This document shows positions 5,256 to 15,036 of a stretch of DNA of 44,173 bases, piece by piece (within the stretch, counting starts at the first letter, position 1; the number at the start of each line of letters is the position of its first letter). The stretch is from Bacteroides sp. (GTDB lineage Bacteria; Bacteroidota; Bacteroidia; Bacteroidales; Bacteroidaceae): the NCBI GenBank assembly GCA_030151635.1, contig JASLDF010000014.1:1-44173 (forward strand). Direction: 5' to 3'. The position numbers were made by a program, and so were the translations under genes. The notes below the pieces were generated by a model that was not told where the DNA came from, searched no databases, and saw only the letters and a list, made by a program, of their open reading frames with translations.

Positions 5256-6326
5256 TTAAATGCCCATGAAGTCCTGATAAAAATCAAAACTTTCGTAAAG
5301 AACATCTTTTTCAATCGTAACATCAAGTACGACATCGCCTCTGTTTTTAAGTAGTGGCATTACGACTATACCTACGCCTTTTGTGTTCTTTTTATCGTGT
5401 AAAATGTAATTGTATAACTCGTCGTAATCTTTGCAATTAATATCAAATACCCCATAACGTTCTTTTATCAAGTCGATAATTGGACGAAGTGCTTCGGTGG
5501 GGTAGTTACATAATCTGTGTGCTATATAAAGCTCGCAAATTAATCCCCATGCCACTGCGTAACCATGTAGAATTGGTCGGTCATGGTGGAGTGCAAAACT
5601 TTCGAAGGCATGCCCTATTGTATGGCCAAGGTTCAATATTTTACGCAATCCTTTTTCAAAAGGATCGTTATTGACCACTTCTTTTTTCACTTCAATGGAT
5701 TCTTGCACCAACTCCGATAGAAGGTGTAGGTCACAATCAGTAGAAAACTCGAAGTTTAACAATTCATTATAGTGCTTCACATCGGCAATTAAACCATGTT
5801 TTAGCATTTCGGCATATCCAGATAGATTATTTTCTCTATCCAAAGTTTTTAAGAATTGCATATCAATTAAAACTGCATTCGCTTCAAAAAATGCACCTAC
5901 TTCATTTTTAAATCCATTAAAATTGATGCCTGTTTTACCGCCTAGGGAAGCATCGACCATCGCTAATAATGTTGTAGGAATATTGATACATTTCATGCCA
6001 CGCTTAAAAGTTGAGGCTGCAAATGCACCGATGTCAGAAACCATACCGCCACCAATATTTATCAGTAGTGAATTTCTTGATGCACCAAGTGTACTAAAGT
6101 TTTTCCAAATGAAGCTTAGTGTGTCTATATTCTTGTTGCTATCGCCCGATGGAATTGAAATGAGATTGGCACTCATTAAAATGGGCATATTCTCGATAAT
6201 AGGCAAGCAATACTTGGTTGTATTTGAATCGCTAATAATGAATATCTTATCTGGATTCAATTTTTCTACCTGTATTTCAAGCTCTTTCTCAATTTGATGT
6301 GTGTATATTATGTTCTGTTTACTCAT
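5256..6326 (-). CDS. aroB: 3-dehydroquinate synthase
   Basis: A 356-residue cytoplasmic enzyme that converts DAHP to 3-dehydroquinate, the second step of the shikimate pathway, using NAD and a divalent metal. Family signatures include IPSGDSNKNIDTLSFIWK, INIGGGMVSDIGAFAASTF (NAD-binding glycine stretch), IPTTLLAMVDASLGGKTGIN, SGYAEMLKHGLI, and ILNLGHTIGHAFES with metal-binding His. I place the start at MSKQNIIYT (6326). An upstream in-frame ATG at 6386 would add 20 hydrophobic-rich residues and overlap the -7 box. It is a single-gene leftward unit, divergent from 6473-6868. Confidence 0.95.
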   Translation of the reverse strand: MSKQNIIYTHQIEKELEIQVEKLNPDKIFIISDSNTTKYCLPIIENMPILMSANLISIPSGDSNKNIDTLSFIWKNFSTLGASRNSLLINIGGGMVSDIGAFAASTFKRGMKCINIPTTLLAMVDASLGGKTGINFNGFKNEVGAFFEANAVLIDMQFLKTLDRENNLSGYAEMLKHGLIADVKHYNELLNFEFSTDCDLHLLSELVQESIEVKKEVVNNDPFEKGLRKILNLGHTIGHAFESFALHHDRPILHGYAVAWGLICELYIAHRLCNYPTEALRPIIDLIKERYGVFDINCKDYDELYNYILHDKKNTKGVGIVVMPLLKNRGDVVLDVTIEKDVLYESFDFYQDFMGI

Positions 6327-6351
6327 GTTTATTGTGGAAATAGATGTTTTA

Positions 6352-6359
6352 CAAATATA
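6352..6359 (-). promoter_or_regulatory. -7 box upstream of aroB
   Basis: TATATTTG on the minus strand matches the -7 consensus and lies 26 bp upstream of the aroB start. No well-spaced -33 element is seen. Confidence 0.5.
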
Positions 6360-6472
6360 TAGGTTAAGTGCTAAAAATCGCATCAAATTTGTTATAATGA
6401 TATGTTTAAATCATCTTTTTGTAGAATATCTAGCTCTATTTGATGTATATTTACTACAAAATGTAATTAATT

Positions 6473-6868
6473 ATGAAAGCTTTATTCCCCGGAAATTGTC
6501 GCATGTTGGGCTTTGCGATATTGGCATTAGCCATTTTTACTCCATTTATATTGTTCTTTGTAGGTGTTCTAACTGATGAAAACTTACAGATGGTTAAATC
6601 TTCAGTTCGAATTGTTTCTATTGCAGGAGCATTGATGTTGTTCTTTTCAAGACGTAAGAATGAAGGTGAACTTATTGAAAAACTACGCGTTAAATCTTTA
6701 GGATTTTCGCTAATTCTGACATTTATATATTTGTTTATGATGTTAGTCTATCACTTGAGTATTGGTGATGTAGGGTATGTAGATAGCTCATCTTTTCTTA
6801 TTTTTATCGTCATCTCTGATATTTGTTTGGAGTATTTTGTAGTAAAAAGTAACTATAATCGAAATTAA
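6473..6868 (+). CDS. Small four-helix membrane protein, unknown function
   Basis: A 131-residue integral membrane protein with about four hydrophobic helices (roughly residues 11-33, 42-58, 75-96 and 103-122). They are separated by a basic loop (SRRKNEGELIEKLRVK) that probably faces the cytoplasm. No conserved catalytic or transport motif is recognised. It is divergent from aroB and precedes the large outer-membrane protein by 77 bp on the same strand. The two may or may not share a transcript. Confidence 0.7.
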   Translation: MKALFPGNCRMLGFAILALAIFTPFILFFVGVLTDENLQMVKSSVRIVSIAGALMLFFSRRKNEGELIEKLRVKSLGFSLILTFIYLFMMLVYHLSIGDVGYVDSSSFLIFIVISDICLEYFVVKSNYNRN

Positions 6869-6945
6869 TTTGATGTTGAATTAAACCTTTACCTTTTTAA
6901 ACCATCTTTATAGTTGGTTCAACTAACTAATTTACATCAAAAATA

Positions 6946-9801
6946 ATGTACAAACTTAAACGATTCATGTTTTTTTGCGCTTACTTACTGGTTTGCATAT
7001 CTACAAGTTATGCTCAAAAGGGTAGCGTAAGTATTAAAGGAAAAGTCTTTGATACAGAGATGAAAGAGGCGGTTGCACAGGCAACTGTTCAGCTTTTATC
7101 ACTACCAGATAGTGTAATGTATAAAGGGACGACAACAAGCATGGACGGCACTTTTGTACTTCAAGGTATAGTACCTCAAGACTATGTTTTAAAGATATCA
7201 TTTATTGGTTATAGAAATATATTAAAGCCGATTGCAATTAAGAGTCTTGATAAAGATCTTGATTTAGGCCAGATTAACCTAGCAATGGATGCAATCTTAT
7301 TAGGTGAGGCAGTTGTAACTGCAGAAGTTCCACCAGTCACTTTGCTAAATGATACAATGGTATTTAATGCTGCTGCCTATCGAGTTCCTCAAAATGCAAT
7401 GTTGGAAGAGTTAGTTAAAAAGCTTCCAGGAGCAGAGGTGGATAGTGAAGGTAAAATTACGATCAACGGAAAAGAAATTTCAAAAATTATGATTGATGGT
7501 AAGGAGTTTTTTGCAAAAGATCCTAACGTTGCAATGAAGAACCTACCAGTCGACATGATTGATCGAATTAAAAGTTATGACAGACAAAGTGATCAGGCTA
7601 GAATGACAGGGATTGATGATGGAGAAGAAGAAACTGTTATCGATTTAACTGTCAAAAAAAATATGAACCAAGGTTGGTTTGGAAATGCTGATATAGGTGT
7701 TGGAAATCATGATCGATATTCTGCGAAGGGTATGTTAAACCGTTTTGCTGATGGAGATCAACTTACGGGTATCTTTAACTTTAATAACGTTCGTGATGCG
7801 TCGCTAGGTGGTGGTCGTAGATGGTGGCGTCAAAACGGAATGGAGGAAGTTAAATCTGGTGGTGCTAACTATGCTTTTGAACGTAAGAAAATTACTTTTG
7901 GAGGTAGTGTTAACTATTCGGATAAAGAGGTTGATTTACAGTCTAAAACTTCATCGGAAACATTTTTACAAGATAATTCCTCCTATTCAAGAGGTTTTTC
8001 TAACTCCTTAAACAATAACAAGGCCTTTACTTCTGATTTTCGTTTTGAATGGAAGTTAGATAGCATGACAACATTCCTCTTCTTACCTACATTGAATTTT
8101 GGGAGAAGTGTAAATAATAGTATAGGTGAGTCGCGAACTGGAGACCTTGAAGATTTTGACAATTGGGATTCTATGGTTGCGAACGATTTAGCGATTAATA
8201 GTATTAAGAATAACTCAAGCTCTCGTGGTGATAACTTTTCTACTGGTGGGTCTTTACTATTTAATCGCAAATTAAATAGTAAGGGGCGTAATATTGGTGC
8301 CGATGTAAATTACAATGTTGGGTACAATGATAGTCATTCGGATTCATATTCGTTAATTGAATATTTCAAACCAAATGCACAAGGCGACTTAAGACCTAAT
8401 GATGAGCGTGATTTATTTACACGCAATGACAACTCAAACAATAGTATTCGAGTGAAGGTTAATTATTCTGAGCCTATATTTAAGAATCGTTTTCTTCAGT
8501 TTTCTTATAGTTATCAACGTAGGTATAACAAAACGGATAGAAAGACTTATAATAAGTTGGATTGGACTCAGGCTGGGGGAATTGGTAGCGTTGAAGATAT
8601 AGAATTCCTAGATAAAGATTTGAGTAAAATGGCTAAGAACTATTATGACAATCATGATATGAGTGTGAACTTAAACACGATTCGTGAGAAGTACTCATAT
8701 AATATTGGATTCTCTGTTCAGCCTCAAAGAAATAGAATGGCATATGATCAAGGAAAGGTGGATGTTGATACTGTTCGTAATGTAATTAATTTTGCACCTG
8801 TTTTTGACTACAGATATCGTTTTACGAAACAAAGTCAATTGCGTATTATGTATCGTGGTAGAACAAGCCAGCCGAACATGACAGATTTATTGCCCATTAC
8901 AGATGAAACTAATCCATTAAATATTCGTGTTGGTAATCCTGGATTGAAACCTTCTTATACAAATATGCTTATGTTGTTTTATAATGGTTATTTTTCTAAA
9001 ACGCAGCGTAGCGTAATGGCTAATATATTCTTCCAAAACATGATGAATAGTGTTAGTTCAAAGGTTTCTTATAATGAGAATACAGGTGGACGAATAACAA
9101 CTCCCGAAAATATCAACGGGAATTGGAACCTTCGTGCACATGCTGGTTTTAATACGCCATTTAAAAATAAAAAGTTTACTATCTCTAATTATGCTAATGT
9201 ACGTTATAACAATATTGTAGGCTATTTATCAACTCGATTAGATGAGGAAGCTCAAAAGAATAAAACACGTAATTTGGTTGTGGGGAATAACCTTGCTTTA
9301 AACTATAGGAACGATTGGTTTGAAACCGGTTTGAATGGGAATGTTTCTTACTCTAAAGTGAAGAATACATTACAGCCTCAAAGTAATAGAGAAACTTATG
9401 ATTACACGATTGGTTGGAACTCGAATGTTCAATTACCATGGGATATGACATTCTCTACTGATTTGTCGTATGTTATTCGTAAAGGGTATAGCCAAGGTGC
9501 TGATAACAATGAATTAATTTGGAATGCACAGGTTTCAAAGAGTTTCTTAAAGAAAAAACAAGCTACTTTAAGTTTCCAGATGTTTGATATTCTACGTCAA
9601 AGAAGTAACCTATCTCGGTCTATATCAGCAAGTATGCGTACAGATACAGAGTATAATGAAATATCAAACTTCTTTATGGTCCACTTTGTTTACAACTTAA
9701 ATACATTTGGTGGTAAAGGTGCTCCTAAAGGATCAACTGAAATGAGAGGTCCTGGGCGTCGTGGGGGTGGAGGAGGTTATCCTCGTTCCATGAGGCATTA
9801 A
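6946..9801 (+). CDS. Outer-membrane beta-barrel protein, TonB-receptor-like
   Basis: A 951-residue protein with a signal peptide (about 1-23, ending SYAQ). A CarboxypepD_reg-like beta-sandwich follows (about 27-115; VFDTEMKEAVAQATVQLLSL, GTFVLQGIVPQDYVLKISFI). Next comes a plug-like segment (about 125-230; ELVKKLPGAEVDSEGKITIN and KIMIDGKEFFAKDP are typical) and a long C-terminal barrel of the outer-membrane beta-barrel family 3 type. This family is abundant in Bacteroidota and related to TonB-dependent receptors. Its substrate is unknown, and no SusD-like partner or regulator is adjacent. The protein ends in a Gly/Arg-rich tail (GPGRRGGGGGYPRSMRH), so the usual aromatic barrel end is followed by a flexible extension. 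Confidence 0.88.
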   Translation: MYKLKRFMFFCAYLLVCISTSYAQKGSVSIKGKVFDTEMKEAVAQATVQLLSLPDSVMYKGTTTSMDGTFVLQGIVPQDYVLKISFIGYRNILKPIAIKSLDKDLDLGQINLAMDAILLGEAVVTAEVPPVTLLNDTMVFNAAAYRVPQNAMLEELVKKLPGAEVDSEGKITINGKEISKIMIDGKEFFAKDPNVAMKNLPVDMIDRIKSYDRQSDQARMTGIDDGEEETVIDLTVKKNMNQGWFGNADIGVGNHDRYSAKGMLNRFADGDQLTGIFNFNNVRDASLGGGRRWWRQNGMEEVKSGGANYAFERKKITFGGSVNYSDKEVDLQSKTSSETFLQDNSSYSRGFSNSLNNNKAFTSDFRFEWKLDSMTTFLFLPTLNFGRSVNNSIGESRTGDLEDFDNWDSMVANDLAINSIKNNSSSRGDNFSTGGSLLFNRKLNSKGRNIGADVNYNVGYNDSHSDSYSLIEYFKPNAQGDLRPNDERDLFTRNDNSNNSIRVKVNYSEPIFKNRFLQFSYSYQRRYNKTDRKTYNKLDWTQAGGIGSVEDIEFLDKDLSKMAKNYYDNHDMSVNLNTIREKYSYNIGFSVQPQRNRMAYDQGKVDVDTVRNVINFAPVFDYRYRFTKQSQLRIMYRGRTSQPNMTDLLPITDETNPLNIRVGNPGLKPSYTNMLMLFYNGYFSKTQRSVMANIFFQNMMNSVSSKVSYNENTGGRITTPENINGNWNLRAHAGFNTPFKNKKFTISNYANVRYNNIVGYLSTRLDEEAQKNKTRNLVVGNNLALNYRNDWFETGLNGNVSYSKVKNTLQPQSNRETYDYTIGWNSNVQLPWDMTFSTDLSYVIRKGYSQGADNNELIWNAQVSKSFLKKKQATLSFQMFDILRQRSNLSRSISASMRTDTEYNEISNFFMVHFVYNLNTFGGKGAPKGSTEMRGPGRRGGGGGYPRSMRH

Positions 9802-9812
9802 ATTAAAAGTAT

Positions 9813-9849
9813 AAAAAGAGCTCTAGATTATTCTTCTAGAGCTTTTTTA
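9813..9849 (+). terminator. Terminator after the outer-membrane protein gene
   Basis: A 9-bp stem (9819-9827 with 9835-9843) and 7-nt loop, extended by A/T pairs, followed by a T-run on the plus strand. Confidence 0.88.
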
Positions 9850-9880
9850 TTATCTTAGCATGAACTACTACTAAACGAAT

Positions 9881-11317
9881 GTGATGTTTTGGAATTTTTA
9901 CTTTGTAGATATTGCAGGTACACTTTTTAGATTGCTCTATCTTTTTATAGTCATTGGTACCATAATAATTGTCTTATTGGATAATAGAAATCCACTAAAG
10001 TCAATTGCTTGGATACTTGTGCTTACATTTTTGCCTTTTTTGGGATTATTCTTGTATTTCTTTTTTGGACAAGACCAACGTAGAGAGAAAGTGATAGGCA
10101 AAAAGAGTTACAGTAATCTACTTCAAAAGCCAAAGGCTAAATACAAAGCCCAAGACATTAGTCTGCCTCCAGAGTACAGTACCCTTATAAATTTCTTTCG
10201 TAAAACTGATCAATCATTTCCTTTTGATGGAAACAATATTTCAATATTTACTTCGGGCTACGATAAGTTTCAAACTCTAATTCGCGAATTATATAAGGCT
10301 AATGAGCATATTCATATTGATTACTACATCTTTGAAGATGATGCCTTGGGAAGATTAATTCGTGATGTGCTCATTGATAAAGCAAAAGAAGGAGTGATTG
10401 TTCGTATCATCTATGATGATGTAGGTTGCTGGAGTGTCCCAAAAAGCTTCTTTGAAGAGATGCGTTATGCAGGCATTGAAGTGAAGCCTTATTTAAAGGT
10501 TCTATTCCCCTTGTTTACGAGTAAAATAAACTATCGTAATCACCGTAAAATAGTTGTTATTGATGGTGTTACAGGTTTTGTTGGTGGTATGAATATTGCC
10601 ACAAGGTACTTAAAAAGCAAACAATGGAGTAGCTGGAGAGATACACATATGATGATAAAGGGTAGGGCAGTCCACGGTTTGCAAACTGCTTTCTTAGTGG
10701 ATTGGTATTTTGTTGATCATACATTACTTTCGAATGAAAAGTTTTTTCCTCGCATTGACACCTTAGGTAGTTCAATGTGTCAAATAGTAACAAGTGAACC
10801 CATTGGTCCATGGAGAAGTATAATGCAAGGGTTAGTACTAGCGATATCGCTAGCGAAGCATTATATTTATATTCAGACTCCTTATTTCTTACCGACAGAT
10901 CCTGTTCAGTTAGCACTTAAGAATGCTGCATTAAGTGGTGTTGATGTAAGAATAATGCTACCGGAAAAGGGAGATAGCAAATTAACTTATTTGAGTTCAT
11001 GTTCATACATTGAAGATATGTTGCAAGCGGGAGTTAAAGTCTACTTCTATAACAAAGGCTTTATTCATGCCAAAACCTTTGTATCTGATGATACTTTATG
11101 TTCTGTAGGAACAACAAACATTGATTTCAGAAGTTTTGAACATAACTTTGAAATCAATGCGTTTATTTACTGTTCCAAGACCTCTGTAGAGATGAAAGAG
11201 ATTTTTCTAGAGGATGTTAAACATAGTGAGGAAGTCCTTCATAAACGATGGAAAGAGCGTCCTCTGTTTAAACGTATCTTCGAATCTATTCTTCGTTTGT
11301 TGTCTCCTCTGCTTTAA
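9881..11317 (+). CDS. cls: Cardiolipin synthase
   Basis: A 478-residue membrane enzyme of the phospholipase D superfamily that joins phosphatidylglycerol molecules into cardiolipin. Two N-terminal transmembrane helices (about 10-32 and 40-62) are followed by two PLD catalytic repeats. The first contains YRNHRKIVVIDGVTGFVGGM (HxK) and the second GFIHAKTFVSDDTLCSVGTT followed by NIDFRSFEHNFEINAF (HxK and the trailing N/D/E residues). Length matches bacterial Cls. Its 3' end overlaps the convergent rsmD by 32 bp, so the two genes share terminal sequence. No other lipid gene is adjacent. Confidence 0.93.
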   Translation: MMFWNFYFVDIAGTLFRLLYLFIVIGTIIIVLLDNRNPLKSIAWILVLTFLPFLGLFLYFFFGQDQRREKVIGKKSYSNLLQKPKAKYKAQDISLPPEYSTLINFFRKTDQSFPFDGNNISIFTSGYDKFQTLIRELYKANEHIHIDYYIFEDDALGRLIRDVLIDKAKEGVIVRIIYDDVGCWSVPKSFFEEMRYAGIEVKPYLKVLFPLFTSKINYRNHRKIVVIDGVTGFVGGMNIATRYLKSKQWSSWRDTHMMIKGRAVHGLQTAFLVDWYFVDHTLLSNEKFFPRIDTLGSSMCQIVTSEPIGPWRSIMQGLVLAISLAKHYIYIQTPYFLPTDPVQLALKNAALSGVDVRIMLPEKGDSKLTYLSSCSYIEDMLQAGVKVYFYNKGFIHAKTFVSDDTLCSVGTTNIDFRSFEHNFEINAFIYCSKTSVEMKEIFLEDVKHSEEVLHKRWKERPLFKRIFESILRLLSPLL

Positions 11318-11861
11318 CTGTGGAGTTTCTGAAAATAGAGAAGTTTACACTGCCATACGTTCTTTGGTCAATAAAATGTGGATGCTCTGTATAACTGTGA
11401 TCTTTGCCATGTTCAAATACAAGAAGTCCATTATCGGCTAGTATATTTGATTTGAAAATTAATTCTGGAATCAATTCCATGTCTTTTAGAGCGTATGGAG
11501 GATCTGCGAAGATGAAGTCAAAGTGTTGTCCACATTTTTCTATAAACTTAAATGCATCGCCACGTACAGCAATTGACTTGTCTGTTTTAACTTCGCTCAT
11601 TATTTTTTTTATAAAAGCCAAATGTGAAAACTCTTTCTCCACACTAACTACACTATTACAGCCTCTAGAAATTAGTTCGATACTAATGCTACCAGTGCCA
11701 GCAAAAAGATCAAGAGCATTTACATTATCGTCAAAATCAATGTAGTTGCTAACTAAGACATTGAATAGATTCTCTTTGGCGAAATCTGTAGTTGGTCTTG
11801 CTTTAAATGTTTTGGGTACTGTAAACATTCTTCTTTTGTATATCCCACTAATAACTCTCAT
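11286..11861 (-). CDS. rsmD: 16S rRNA (guanine966-N2)-methyltransferase
   Basis: A 191-residue SAM-dependent methyltransferase. The start MRVISGIYKRRMFTVPKTFK and ARPTTDFAKENLFNVL are the typical RsmD opening. NALDLFAGTGSISIELISRG is the SAM-binding loop, and FDFIFADPPYAL is the catalytic DPPY motif for N2-guanine methylation of small-subunit rRNA. It overlaps the upstream DUF3822 gene by 4 bp (ATGA), a translational-coupling arrangement commonly seen for this pair in Bacteroidota. It converges on cls. Confidence 0.93.
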   Translation of the reverse strand: MRVISGIYKRRMFTVPKTFKARPTTDFAKENLFNVLVSNYIDFDDNVNALDLFAGTGSISIELISRGCNSVVSVEKEFSHLAFIKKIMSEVKTDKSIAVRGDAFKFIEKCGQHFDFIFADPPYALKDMELIPELIFKSNILADNGLLVFEHGKDHSYTEHPHFIDQRTYGSVNFSIFRNSTVKAEETTNEE

Positions 11862-12679
11862 AAATTTATGCTTTTTAAATCGATGTATTCCGAATTTTCT
11901 TGGATTGTTACATCAACAATGTATTTTTTGATAATTTGAAAAAGTTCTTCTTTTAGGCTTAAATCACCACAGAATTGAACTTCATCTTTTTCTTGTGAAA
12001 AATTGAGCTGTTTCCAGCAATTTAGAATATAGTAAACTTGATTGTTTAGCTCAGTAGCTTTAAATACATTATTTAGAAGTAGTCTGTCTTTGTTATAGGC
12101 GTAGAACTGCATAACATCTCCTTCAAAATGAATAAATAATGTTTTATGTGTGTTTCTCTTAGCTTCCATGCTAAATCCTTTAAGTAGACAGGTTGTCTGT
12201 GCTAAAATGGTAGGATTGCTAAAATGTTCAGCTAAAAATTTGTGTAGAGTACTATGTATTCCGAATAAGACTGCTTGATTTAATTCAGGCAGTGTGTTGT
12301 ATAATATGTCATTGGTTGGTGTTATGGATTTCTGTCCATAGTAAAATGTGGCTTCAACATTCTTGTTGTCAAAAAGGTGTAAGGGGTGAAGAACAGTTTT
12401 TGTATTAGCAATAACGATATTGACTTGTTTATATAGCTGGCTTAGAAAAGGATTGTTTGCTATAAGACTTTTGAAATTAGCAACCAAAGGTATTTTAGCG
12501 TCAAGCTCTGCTTTAAATAAACTATAAGGAGAGGCATTTAAAGGGTTATATATGGAAAAATAAAATCCATCCGTAGTAATACGGATGGATAATATACTTT
12601 GTTCCGATTTGCTATAATCAATTTGTTGAATTGCAGTTGGAAACATATTTTTTTGTTTTAAAGAATCAATATCCAACAT
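11858..12679 (-). CDS. DUF3822 family protein
   Basis: A 273-residue cytoplasmic protein of a Bacteroidota-specific family, recognised from its position in front of rsmD and from segments such as SILSIRITTDGFYFSIYNPL, YYGQKSITPTNDILYNTLPE and LFIHFEGDVMQFYAYNKDRL. The alternation of strands suggests an actin/ASKHA-like fold, which I infer from the pattern only. Function is unknown; the tight link to rsmD hints at a ribosome or housekeeping role. It lies 29 bp downstream of the anchored protein gene, and the three leftward genes probably form one operon. Confidence 0.8.
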   Translation of the reverse strand: MLDIDSLKQKNMFPTAIQQIDYSKSEQSILSIRITTDGFYFSIYNPLNASPYSLFKAELDAKIPLVANFKSLIANNPFLSQLYKQVNIVIANTKTVLHPLHLFDNKNVEATFYYGQKSITPTNDILYNTLPELNQAVLFGIHSTLHKFLAEHFSNPTILAQTTCLLKGFSMEAKRNTHKTLFIHFEGDVMQFYAYNKDRLLLNNVFKATELNNQVYYILNCWKQLNFSQEKDEVQFCGDLSLKEELFQIIKKYIVDVTIQENSEYIDLKSINL

Positions 12680-12708
12680 TGGATACTAATTAATAAAGAA
12701 AATCTAAA

Positions 12709-13413
12709 TTATAGAGATTCCCAGTTACCAGCAGTTAGAGGTTCATCCATTGATCCTACTTTCAAGCCTGGGTATTTATTAACTTGCTTTTGAGTATGCG
12801 TAATGTTAATAATTTCTTGTTCGTCAAGACCTTTCAAGTACTCAGTGTATAGAGTTCTTGCTTCAAAGAATTTAGCAGGACCAGATGCAATAGTATCAAG
12901 TTTTGCTTCAAGTTCAAATTGGCTTGTTCCGTTTAGGTAAGGGATGTAACGAATAGAATCTGCATTGAAATTAGCAGGGAATAGAGAACCTAGAATTGGT
13001 TTGCTAATTGTATCACGTTTGAATAACAGCTCGCCATCTTTGTCTACTAAACCATTTTTAAGTGCGTCTTTCCAATTGTCGGTTTTCTTAGCTTTGTTGA
13101 TAATTTGCATAGCCTTAGTTTCAGTAAGACCATTTTCTTTTTGGATGTCATCAAGCTCACCTTCTTTAGTAATCTCTTTTACAGAACCGTTTTTGATAAA
13201 GTCGATTAAGACATCAAAGTTGTTCGTGTACTCGTTAAATTGATTACGATATTCCACTTGTGCATCTCTAATTTGGATTAGTCTTGCAATAACAGCTTTG
13301 TCTCTTTTTGCTTTCTCATCACCGAACTCGATTGGGCCCATGATACTCGCATAGCATAGGTACGCCAATCCAAGGGCACATATAACTAATACGACATTAG
13401 TTGCTTTTTTCAT
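12709..13413 (-). CDS. Membrane-anchored periplasmic protein, conserved, unknown function
   Basis: A 234-residue protein with a single N-terminal transmembrane or uncleaved signal helix (about residues 6-24, VVLVICALGLAYLCYASIM). A predicted helical, charged domain follows (KAVIARLIQIRDAQVEYRNQ...), then a beta-containing part (ADSIRYIPYLNGTSQFELEA) typical of a Bacteroidales-conserved hypothetical found beside DUF3822. The N-terminal helix and following segment faintly resemble a pilin/T2SS pseudopilin layout, but no prepilin peptidase site is clear. It is the first gene of the leftward operon leading to rsmD. Confidence 0.75.
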   Translation of the reverse strand: MKKATNVVLVICALGLAYLCYASIMGPIEFGDEKAKRDKAVIARLIQIRDAQVEYRNQFNEYTNNFDVLIDFIKNGSVKEITKEGELDDIQKENGLTETKAMQIINKAKKTDNWKDALKNGLVDKDGELLFKRDTISKPILGSLFPANFNADSIRYIPYLNGTSQFELEAKLDTIASGPAKFFEARTLYTEYLKGLDEQEIINITHTQKQVNKYPGLKVGSMDEPLTAGNWESL

Positions 13414-13447
13414 GATATGTATTATTTTTAGTTTATATTCGTACTTA

Positions 13448-13455
13448 CAAAAATA
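13448..13455 (-). promoter_or_regulatory. -7 box upstream of the rsmD operon
   Basis: TATTTTTG on the minus strand, 35 bp upstream of the start at 13413, matches TAnnTTTG. About 20 bp further upstream is GTGG, a poor -33. Confidence 0.5.
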
Positions 13456-13509
13456 GAATAAATTAATCTATTTAACCACTGAATAGAAAAAACTTTTTAT
13501 AGCAATAAA

Positions 13510-14937
13510 ATGATTAATACTTTTTTAAAACAAAATATTGAAAAAAACTTCAAATATACCCCTACGAATCAGCAAAACGAGCTGATAGTAAAGTTATCTT
13601 CTTTTATTACGGCTATAAAATCGGACTCAACTTTTCTACTTCGTGGTTATGCTGGTACAGGAAAAACTTCTATTGTAGGTGCTTTGGTTAAGACACTAAA
13701 GGACCTAAAGCAGAAAGTTGTATTAATGGCTCCTACTGGGCGTGCAGCAAAAGTCTTTTCTCTCTATTCCGATGCCTCTGCTTTAACCATTCATAAGAAG
13801 ATATTTCGGCTGAATAGTTTTGGTAGTGAAAATTCGAAATATGAATTGAATAATAATCTACATAAAAACACTTTGTTTATCGTAGATGAGGCTTCTATGA
13901 TTGCTAATTATGGGACTAGTGGGGATTCTTTTGGGACAGGTTGTCTATTGGATGATTTGGTGCATTATGTTTTTTCTGGAGATAATTGTAAATTGCTGCT
14001 TATAGGTGATACAGCTCAATTACCACCAGTTGGTGAAGAGTTGAGCCCAGCGCTTTCTAAGGATCAGTTGTTGGGATACGGTCTTAATTTAGATGACTAC
14101 GAGTTGACTGATGTTGTTCGTCAAGATCATGGATCGGGAATCTTGTATAATGCAACATTATTACGAGATTGTTTGACAGAAGAGAATATATATGAATTGC
14201 CAAAGTTTAAAATAGGTGGATTTGATGATATATCTGCTTTACCTGGTATGGAATTAATTGGCGAGCTCGAAAATTCGTATGGTAAAGTTGGGAAAGAGGA
14301 TACAATTGTAATTTGTCGTTCTAATAAAAGGGCCAATCTGTATAATCAAGGCATACGTCGCAGTGTTTTCTATAGTGAAGATGAAATGAATACGGGCGAC
14401 TTACTTATGATTAATAAGAACAACTATTATTGGTCGAAAGATTATAAAGAGATGGAATTTATTGCTAATGGTGAGATTGTACGATTGGTAAGAATTTCAT
14501 CGACCTATGAACTTTACGGCTTCCGATTTGCCGATGTTACGATTGCATTTCCAGATTATGATGAATACGAAATGGATGTTAAAATATTGATGGATACACT
14601 TTATACTGAAACTCCTTCATTACCAAGAGAAAGTCAGGAGAAACTATTTTATGCAGTGATGGAAGATTATTCCGATTTAGGAACTAAACGTGCTATGATT
14701 CAAAAGGTGAAAGAAGATCCACATTTTAATGCACTACAAGTAAAGTTTGCATATGCAATTACAGGTCACAAAGCTCAAGGTGGGCAGTGGAAGCACGTTT
14801 ACCTTGACCAGGGCTATATATCAGAGGATTATTTAAATACCGATTATTTTAGATGGTTATATACAGCTATTACTCGTGCCTCTGAAAAACTTTATTTAGT
14901 TAATTATCCAGAGCAACAACTCGATTATACTGAATAA
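13510..14937 (+). CDS. RecD-like SF1B DNA helicase/ATPase
   Basis: A 475-residue superfamily 1 helicase of the short RecD-like form common in Bacteroidota. Motifs are Walker A in FLLRGYAGTGKTSIVGALVK, motif Ia VVLMAPTGRAAKVFSL, Walker B LFIVDEASMI, motif III LLLIGDTAQLPPVG and the C-terminal UvrD_C_2 part with FAYAITGHKAQGGQWKHVYL and WLYTAITRASEKLYLVN. It lacks the long N-terminal domain of full RecD/RecD2, and no recB or recC is adjacent, so it probably acts alone in DNA repair or replication support. It is divergent from the rsmD operon. Confidence 0.85.
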   Translation: MINTFLKQNIEKNFKYTPTNQQNELIVKLSSFITAIKSDSTFLLRGYAGTGKTSIVGALVKTLKDLKQKVVLMAPTGRAAKVFSLYSDASALTIHKKIFRLNSFGSENSKYELNNNLHKNTLFIVDEASMIANYGTSGDSFGTGCLLDDLVHYVFSGDNCKLLLIGDTAQLPPVGEELSPALSKDQLLGYGLNLDDYELTDVVRQDHGSGILYNATLLRDCLTEENIYELPKFKIGGFDDISALPGMELIGELENSYGKVGKEDTIVICRSNKRANLYNQGIRRSVFYSEDEMNTGDLLMINKNNYYWSKDYKEMEFIANGEIVRLVRISSTYELYGFRFADVTIAFPDYDEYEMDVKILMDTLYTETPSLPRESQEKLFYAVMEDYSDLGTKRAMIQKVKEDPHFNALQVKFAYAITGHKAQGGQWKHVYLDQGYISEDYLNTDYFRWLYTAITRASEKLYLVNYPEQQLDYTE

Positions 14938-14983
14938 TAATTGAGTTTTATGTGTTTTTAGTCTAACAAAATTAAAAATAAGA

Positions 14984-15011
14984 AAGGGTATAGAATTTAT
15001 TCTATACCCTT
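14984..15011. terminator. Terminator between helicase gene and alaS
   Basis: A perfect 12-bp stem (14984-14995 with 15000-15011) with TTTA loop. The T-rich tail is best on the minus strand, serving alaS; it may also end the helicase transcript. Confidence 0.85.
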
Positions 15012-15036
15012 CCCTTTATAAACGAATTAGTTATGG

